Part shown: in pieces, positions 57,371-64,000 of the stretch | Numbering within the stretch: the stretch's first letter is position 1 | Layout of the letters: every line of letters starts with the position of its first letter | Assembly (NCBI GenBank): GCA_032622095.1 | Contig: CP136065.1 | Coordinates: forward strand, 207,308,151-207,372,150 | DNA: 64,000 bases | Reading direction: 5' to 3' | From: Siphonodentalium dalli | Lineage: Eukaryota > Mollusca > Scaphopoda > Gadilida > Siphonodentaliidae | Translations under genes and position numbers: made by a program | Notes under the pieces: generated by a model | Database searches by the model: none | Seen by the model: the letters and a program-made list of their open reading frames with translations, nothing else | Told to the model about the DNA's origin: nothing

Positions 57371-57872
57371 AAATCCTACTCAAAGACGAAAATCGAATCC
57401 CGATTTTTCAAGCAGACAATTTTCCCATGAGATAGTCGACGTCAGCTGAGGGTGTCAGGTTGCCTGTGTATATTTTCGTCAGACGTGTGTAAACAAAATG
57501 GTGTTGGTCAAGTTAGGAGTAAAGCAAAACCAAAATTGATCGATTTTCATCGATTATAGGGTTCAACGAGCAGAATAATTTTGCAGTCATTGGTTTCCGC
57601 AATACAATTCAGTGTCTATCATTGCGGATTTGGTCACGGAACATGACCATATTTTGTTAGTGATTTTAGTATGAGACAATAAAAATTGGTCGGGGTTAAT
57701 ATGGTCACGTACCGATTTTTGGCAAGTGACTTTACTGTGCATCTATCTACTTTGTACTCCATCGCCCTCAATGTGCTGAGGATTATGTGGAGGCGTGTGA
57801 AGTTTAAAAACTTAAAAGCATATTTTTGGGGTTATTTTTGATAATTTATTTAAAAGAAGTTGGAGCTTCATA
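57371..57872. other. Presumed 3' untranslated tail of the minus-strand LINE
   Basis: The part nearest 57873 follows the stop codon of the broken reverse transcriptase and probably includes its 3' tail. The element's end is not marked by a clear tail. Confidence 0.35.
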
Positions 57873-59110
57873 CTATTTAGAAGCTGTCTGTTTGTTTACA
57901 GGTGGGAACAGTTGTTTTGTGAGTTCAGATTTGAAACTGTCCGTGTTGTGGCAGTTTAAGAATATGTCACGGGGGAGTTTGTTCCAGTTTATGATTGTGC
58001 GTGGGAGAAAGAAGGCTTCGAGGTAGTTTCTGTCAGCTTTAACAGTGCGGAGGAACTTGTGCCCCCTAGTAGGCACAAATGGTAGGGAGATTGGTGGCGG
58101 ATTTTGAATAGCGTGACCAGAGATGAGAAGATTCTTCTTTGTTGAAGGGTTTGCCAATTTATTGTGTGGAGCAGATCAGTTATGCTGTATCTGTCGTCGC
58201 TACCATAGTTGTATCTATTTAGAGTTTAGCGTGCAGCCCGTCTCTGTACAATCTCTACTTTCTCTGAGAGGTACTGCTGCCAGGGGTCCCATATTGAGCT
58301 ACAGTATTCCAGTTGTGGTCTAACATATGTTTTGTAGGCTAGGTCTTTTGTTTTGTAGTTTTTCGTTCTCACGCTACGTCTTAGGAATCGGAGGGTAGCA
58401 TTGGCTTTATTTGTGATGGTAGTGATGTGGGTTTTCCATGATAGGTCATTTGAGATGGTTATGTCGAGATATTTTGTAGCTTCTGTTGATTTGAGTAGCT
58501 GGTTATGGAGTGTGTAGTCATGGAGAATATGGTTTTCTTTACGAGCGAATCGTATGACTTCGTATTTACTAGGGTTGAATGACATAAGCCGTTGTTTCTC
58601 CCAGTTTTCAAGTTTGTGCAGGTCATTTTGTAGGATATTACAGTCATTTTTAGAGGAGATAGCACAATATACAACAGTATCATCTGCGAAGAGGCGGGTC
58701 TGACAGCTGAGGTTTGTGGGGAGGTCATTTATGTAGATCAAGAAGAGACGCGGGCCAAGGATATAACCCTGTGGGACACCTGATAGAACGGGAAGGAATT
58801 TTGACTCTTGTCCATTAACTTGAAATTTTTGACTCCGATGTGATAGGAAGTTGGCAATCCAATTTGCTACACATGTGTTTATGCCCAATCGTCTCATTTT
58901 AAGAAGAAGTCTGCTATGGTCCACTTTATCAAAGGCCTTAGAGAAGTCCATAACAACTACATCGGTTTGAGTCCATTCTGTCATATTTTCAAAGATATCA
59001 TTCATGAATGTGATAAGCTGTGTTTCACAGCTTAGTTTGGGTCGGAATCCATACTGCGGGGTGTTATGACGTTGCGAGACGTCAACGGAATGCTGGTGAA
59101 GATATCTAGC
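57873..59110 (-). pseudogene. LINE reverse transcriptase (Jockey/CR1-like), broken
   Basis: The main open frame (58226-59005, 259 codons from its Met) is the RT domain of a non-LTR retrotransposon. It shows motif A DFSKAFD at residues 20-26, the SGVPQG block at 75-80, LFLIYINDLP at 87-96, the catalytic FADD at 106-109, and the thumb-region TYVRPQLEYCSSIWDPW. The frame extends upstream past the Met to about 59106 (QYGFRPKLSCETQL), where it is truncated. A TAA stop at 58223-58225 follows RRAAR. The C-terminal part (SLVTLFKIR..., then FLPRTIINWNKLP and DSFKSELTKQL) continues in two frames separated by a frameshift near 58085. Endonuclease and upstream parts are missing. Non-functional. Confidence 0.9.
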
Positions 59111-60358
59111 TCGTTAGTTTAGGCTGTTTAGCCTTATATCCTTCCAATATGTATATGAATGATGGCCAGGGACGTCGCTAGATGATCTCCATTGCGGGGT
59201 GTTAGAATTGTCAATTGCACCCCAACACACACACACACACGTCCATTGAACCAGACCTAAAATTCCAAATTCGGGAAAACCCATTTTCACCACCCCACCC
59301 CTTGGGTTGGAATTTTCCAACAGTTCACAATTTTTCCAACTAATGGCAATTTTAGTACAAATTTACCGAAAGTAGAAAATGGGCGCCTTTTGATCTCAAA
59401 ACAACAAATTTCACACTAAATACTGGTTGAAAAATCAGACTAGCATAACATTTTCAACATATTCTTGTTGTGAAATTTCCAACTGATGAAAATGGAAATT
59501 GGTTTCTGGAATATACAATGAATTGGTCGTAGTTAATAGGGTCATAAATCATAACCATATTTGACAAGTGGCCTTAATTACTACGAGATGTTACACAGGA
59601 CGATGACTGAACGTGCCCCTGGTTCTCCATGGAGTATCTGCATGTAGATTGGTATTCTGCTCTCGTGTCGCGCCCATTTCTATAGACAGTGGTACAGGTA
59701 AAGTGAAAATATAAAACCCAGTTTATTGAAAATAAAGTCGTTGAATGACTACATCCATGCCGACTGCGATTAATGGAGATCCCAATTGGATTCCATTCCC
59801 AGTTTGCCAAGTGTTGCCTTGTCGACAAGGGTACGCGTGTGATCAAAATCACCATGGTACAAATTCACATAACTCTCCGATTCGCATCAAAGTTAGCAGC
59901 TCTTCGTATCAGGGATTCCACTCACGCTCAAATTAATCTAGAAGTCATCTTGAGCACACAGTGGTTGTCGATATGCCATCGCGCCACTCATAATCAAAAA
60001 CACACCCATACTGCTCCGTCTGGTCCGATCAGTCAGAACAAACGCAACTCCTTAATCTCGATCTCGCATCACATTTTATATTCATTTATATGACGGAATC
60101 TCTCGCGCTCGGCCTGATAATAAATGGAAGCGCCTCATAAGTATCTTTTATTCTTTCACTGTGTATCGGCGGTAACCTGCGACATCAAAGCGATTCGTGT
60201 GAGGTATCAGAGTTATATTATTCACAAACGCTCTTTCAGCACCCCTCTCGGAATAAATATTATATATGTAATTGAGGAACCGATGTCGAGCAGGCAGCCC
60301 TTTTCTTCGCAATACGGTTCATGTGATGTAACAGATAATGAGTTCAGGGGGTATAGTA
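59111..60358. other. No gene seen; (AC)n run and FB-2-related patch
   Basis: An (AC)n microsatellite lies at about 59223-59240. 59310-59480 contains CTAAATACTGGTTG and TTTTCAACAT-type blocks shared with the centre of FB-2 (2760-2910). Several overlapping frames of up to 106 codons at 59573-60444 have no domain. Confidence 0.45.
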
Positions 60359-60842
60359 TAGATCATGTCACGAATCTCTACTACAGCTACGCCAGTAGAG
60401 ATCACATTCCACCAGTACAAAGCCTGGGAACTCTGAAGTTCTGAGAGGTTTTTTCAGGTTATATATTTCTTAGTTATTACATGTTCCTTAAAAGTGTAAT
60501 ACACTGAAGGTGATGGTCCCAACTCGAAGTTTAAGTGACTTTGTGAGCGAGTTTTCTTTGCGTAGCTTACAATCATGGAATTACACCCCGGTAATTAATT
60601 CAATGTTTATTGCGATTTCGGCTCACAAAACAAATCATGCAATCTCGAGTTGGGACAAACCCCTACTATGAAGTAGAATATTGAGGAACAATTATTAACA
60701 AAGAGATATATTCCCTGTCGTGTTTGTTCGATGTTATAAAATTCCTTGTCAGAACATCAAAAAGTTTCCAGGTACATGTATTGCAATGGTGGAATATGAT
60801 CTCTACAGGCGTTGCCGAAGTAGAGATTCGTACCATGATCTA
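60359..60842. mobile_element. FB-1 foldback element, complete
   Basis: TAGATCATGTCACGAATCTC at the left is mirrored by GAGATTCGTACCATGATCTA at the right, with long inverted arms (CCACCAGTACAAAGCC against GCAATGGTGGAATATG; TTAGTTATTACATGTTCC against AACAATTATTAAC). TA flanks both ends. In the centre ATTAATTCAATGTTTATTGC is inverted relative to 39731-40227, so the element is in the opposite orientation. Confidence 0.8.
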
Positions 60843-60996
60843 TAGGAGGTTTAGGAAGCAAAATGCGAACAGAAAGTCTGGTTATAACAACTGATGGAAC
60901 AGCCTGCTTGAAGTGTTATACCGTTAAGATGTCCCCATAAACTTCAAGGATTGAAGGATCACCTCTCATACATAGAGACGATATTGTCGACATACA

Positions 60997-61476
60997 TTAA
61001 CCCTTTCAGTGCCAGGGGCCGATCTCATCGGCCCTAATTTACTGTCTGTAAAATCGGCACTAAAAAAATATTCAAAAAATAAAAAAAAGGTTTTAATATT
61101 TTTTTGGGTTGAAATCTTTTTTGGGTATGCTTAAACATGCTATAGCGAATTTAAAAACAAACTGGATAAAACCTTAGGGGCATGTTATAACCTAAAACTA
61201 TCACCAAGTATTCATAGTAATAATGTTGATGCCCATGAAAAACGTAAGATTCCCTGGCACTAAACCTATAAAATAAGTCTGTTAAAGAATATAAGAAAAA
61301 ATTATTAAAATTGTAAAAAATTGTCAAAATAATAAGAAATGATGAAAATTTGTTAGGCCAATGCATTCTCTTATATATGCGATGCGACCTATGGTCGACT
61401 CGCATATATAAGAGAATGCATTGGCACAGGGTATATGGGTTGATACAAAATTCGGACCTGGCACTGAAAGGGTTAA
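60997..61476 (+). mobile_element. PB-M2 MITE
   Basis: TTAA at 60997-61000 and 61473-61476. Ends are TTAACCCTTTCAGTGCCAGG and CCTGGCACTGAAAGGGTTAA. A GGCCGATCTCATCGGCCC stem-loop sits at the left and one HP hairpin at about 61357-61425. Probably the best-preserved PB-M2 copy here. Confidence 0.9.
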
Positions 61477-62256
61477 AGAGCGTTCTGACTCGTGTGCTTT
61501 TAGACTATTTCCAGTGTATATTGTTCCCATCGTTTTCAGTGTTTGTTACATATAAGCCGAACATTGACATATGAATATTTGTATTAAGTGTGTGTCGAAT
61601 AGTATGGATGATGAACCACGAAGGCCATTACATAAGGACACGTAGAATAATACCAGAATATATATAATAATACGGGCGTTTTCTATATGGTCTCTTTAAT
61701 CTTGTCTTCAATCGGAAAGGAAAGCATACATGTGCATTATCATATTGGTGATGTTTTTTTAACTTTTGGACTCCCGACCAAAATTCAAACCTGATAAACT
61801 TTGCTATTTTGAACGTCGAGACCCGACTATGTACGCCTGTAACGAATGGGATTAAATGTGTATGTTATGTTTCATTATCTGGTAAGGAACACGAACAAAT
61901 AATATGTTGTCTCATATGTGCCTTTCTCGTTTCTGAAGCAAATTATCAATAAATCGGTACCTGTTCAGGATTCAATTCGTACCCGCTTGAATTAGCGCAC
62001 CGACGGAAATTCGTGATAGACAAATAGATCTATCGACATTTAGTCGTGTGCGGTCTTTAAATGGTTGGCATAGCATTGGAATATTCCATTCTTTAACATC
62101 GCATTATGGTCGTGATCGTTGAGGATGTGTCACTCAACCCACCATTATCAGTATCGAAATGTTCAGCAGTTAGATAACTGTCTGGAAATCGTCAGTTGGA
62201 AATTTCAGAATGGTAAATAGGGTTTACAGTTTGATCATTATCTAGTGTGAAGCACA
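61477..62256. other. No gene seen
   Basis: About 780 bp without supported features. Confidence 0.45.
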
Positions 62257-62592
62257 GTGTGTTATAACAATGCGTACAGGATGGTGATGGGTTACAGTAG
62301 GGGTTGTAGTGCGAGTGGAATGTTCGCGTTCGATGGAGTAAGGTCGTTAACGGAGGTGAGAAGAAAGACAGTTTTCGGGTTTCGCGAGAGAGTAACTGAC
62401 AGTGACAATACAATCGTCAAAGCAATATGCTATTTCAGTCTCATTACATCCTCAAAACTGATTCAACACTGGAATAGTCTTTTATATACATAATTTGTGT
62501 TTTATTTTGATTTATTGTTGTATTTATTTATGATATTTCTATAGGCAATCCTGCCTGAATTAAATAATAATAATAATAATAATAATAATAGG
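62257..62592 (+). pseudogene. LINE 3' end with (AAT)n tail
   Basis: The frame 62257-62493 encodes the same C-terminal tail as 36160-36519: VCYNNAYRMVMGY, RGCSASGMFAF, RRKTVFGFRERV and HWNSLLYT. It is preceded in frame by a stop, so the copy is heavily 5'-truncated. After the stop codon comes a short untranslated region ending CCTGAATTAAATAATAATAA, an (AAT)n tail at 62563-62590, typical of insertion by target-primed reverse transcription. Confidence 0.8.
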
Positions 62593-62700
62593 GTTCGTGC
62601 CAAAAGTGAAATATTTCCTACTTTCAGCTGATTTCAGCCAAATTTTAGAACGAACTTTATCTCGGTTTGAAAAAAATGCCAAACATATAGAGGCGCGTTT

Positions 62701-63163
62701 ATGATCAAGTCTGAGTTTAGTGTGCCTGTCGTTTGCAATATGAGGCCACCAGAGGGTGAATTTAGTCACGCTATCCCGCATGGCGGGCTAGCATCACAAA
62801 ATTCACCATCATTCTGCTTAGGCCTCATCTTCTCTGGAAAGTTTCTTTATTATCAATTTATATAGAAACTTATTCACATAGATTATATTTCTTTTTTAGT
62901 TTAGTTTCTCTATATCCCTAAATTGGCACACGATACATGGCATAATCGAGATTACCAATAGGTGTACATCGCAATATTCACCATTTGGGAACTTCAATCT
63001 GAGTCTATGTCTCCCATAGCAGATGAGGCCATGCAGAATCAGGTTCCCAGAGAGTGAATTTAGTTATGCTAGCCAACTATAAGAGATAGCGTCACTAAAT
63101 TCACCATCTGGCGACCTCATTCTGCAAATGACACGCACACTAAACTCAGGCTTGCTTATGATG
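62701..63163. mobile_element. FB-6 foldback element with nested stem-loops
   Basis: Left arm 62703-62825 (CTGAGTTTAGTGTGC, GTTTGCAATATGAGGCCACC, GGTGAATTTAGTCACGCTAT) is mirrored by 63010-63155 (GTGAATTTAGTTATGCTAGC, AAATTCACCATCTGGCGACC, GCACACTAAACTCAGG). Within each arm GAATTTAGT and a CTAAATTC- or AAAATTC-type segment pair again around GCTA-rich centres. No coding capacity. Confidence 0.75.
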
Positions 63164-64000
63164 TTCTGCCTTTTCTATGATTGATTGATTGAGGGTTTAG
63201 TATCGTTTAGCCACTATGCCATATCACGAACAAGAACAGAATCAGGGATAAAAACGATTTCAGCGAAGCTAATGTGTGGATAAATAAGACAGTGGATCAG
63301 ATTAAAACAATGCAATGATGAGCTATGTATAAATAAAAGCAACCAAGAGGAATGTTTCCACTTGGAGTCAGGAATATAAATTCAAGAATTGACAAATGCG
63401 CAATCATACTATAAAACGTATAAAAGTAGTATAAAAATAGGTAATAAATAGCAACTAAAGAACACGAAATTACCAAGGATCCACATCGAAATATGTAAAG
63501 TAGCTTTTAAATTAAGATTTTGCAGTGATAAGGTATTTATAATATTCGATGAATCGCCCATGAACCTTTATCAATGCGTCAAGCTGATGGTCGGGTGAGA
63601 AGAATAGGGGGCTCGTTAGAGTCACATCTAAAAATAGAATCTTTGGGGTCTAAAATTGGTTGTACTAAAATATTCCTAAAATATCAAAAACCCAAAAAAA
63701 AAAAATTCAAAACTTCAAAAATTTATTTTGTTCCAAAAAATTTCAAAAACCCTAAAATTAATTTTTTCCACAAAAAAATTCCAAACTTCCAAATTATCAA
63801 AAAGAGAAAAAATTTCAAAACCCTCAAAATTATTTCTCTAAAAAAAAGTTTAAATAAAAAATTTATAACGAGTTTTTCGGTTTCTGATAATCTCGATATT
63901 AAAAAATATTGAATGTTAAATTATTTGCTCGTAATATCTTTCGTTATTTTTTTGTTCAAATATTTTTCATGAATTTATTAATCGATGTTTAGAAATAGCT
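63164..64000. other. No gene seen; low-complexity A-rich stretch
   Basis: 63660-63910 is dominated by A runs and TTCAAAA-type repeats. The 112-codon plus-strand frame across it (63574-63912) is almost entirely Lys, Phe, Asn and Ile from this composition and is not credible as a gene. Confidence 0.6.

Noticed and set aside
7559-61425. HP hairpins as a CRISPR-like array
   Set aside because: Copies are scattered over tens of kb inside TTAA-flanked elements, with no regular spacers or cas genes, in a eukaryotic sequence.
63574-63912. 112-codon Lys/Phe-rich open frame
   Set aside because: It follows from low-complexity A-rich DNA and has no start context or homology.

Overview
The window looks like nuclear DNA from an animal, most likely a marine invertebrate (a mollusc or another lophotrochozoan is my guess, not proven). 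The signs are AT-rich sequence, almost no long open frames, degraded non-LTR retrotransposons (LINEs), a THAP-domain exon ending in a splice donor, tRNA-like SINE pieces, and a very high density of short non-autonomous DNA transposons. No prokaryotic, viral or organellar gene organisation is visible, and no complete protein-coding gene can be supported.

The dominant content is a set of MITE-like elements flanked by TTAA whose ends start CCCTTT, the signature of piggyBac-type insertion. I use working names. PB-M1 has ends CCCTTTACCCAACA (7529-7928, 27857-28257, 31490-31890, 44802-45100). PB-M2 has ends CCCTTTCAGTGCCA (28886-29324, 29800-30291, 32518-32962, 33438-33937, 37941-38409, 60997-61476). 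PB-M3 has ends near CCCTTTCATGTCGGGAGCT (53328-53566, with end fragments at 46098-46150 and 50505-50610). PB-M4 has ends near CCCTTTCTATACT (4336-4601, 20661-20922, fragments at 17371-17515 and 48033-48264). PB-M1, PB-M2 and PB-M3 all carry the same roughly 69-bp palindromic hairpin, called HP here, although their ends differ. HP also occurs as a pair at 40269-40684. A second layer consists of long-terminal-inverted-repeat (foldback) elements at 1-346, 2363-3275, 19300-19860, 39731-40227, 42952-43430, 53650-54105, 60359-60842 and 62701-63163, plus a TTAA-flanked family at 6095-6598, 14494-14996 and 18616-19119.

Region by region: 0-10 kb holds repeats, MITEs and a SINE relic; 11.1-12.1 kb a degenerate tandem array; 15.7-15.9 kb the THAP exon on the minus strand; 16.6-17.1 kb a degenerate motif cluster; 21.3-21.6 kb and 25.0-25.5 kb GGTACT palindrome clusters; 23.4-24.7 kb a roughly 0.3-kb-unit array rich in TTTGCGAT/ATCGCAAA; 25.9-26.35 kb a three-copy array; 27.46-34.80 kb a two-copy direct tandem duplication of about 3.6 kb; 36.2-36.6 kb and 62.3-62.6 kb the 3' ends of one LINE family; 43.9-44.5 kb another degenerate array; 51.0-51.76 kb a homogeneous 91-bp minisatellite of eight units; 57.9-59.1 kb a broken LINE reverse transcriptase on the minus strand.

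Nothing here works together as a pathway. The window is best read as an intergenic or intronic repeat-rich stretch next to, or containing, the first exon of a THAP-domain gene. The most interesting signal is the reuse of one near-perfect hairpin by several TTAA MITE families, together with a paralogous site (about 55.85 kb) that shows the sequence before insertion for one of them.
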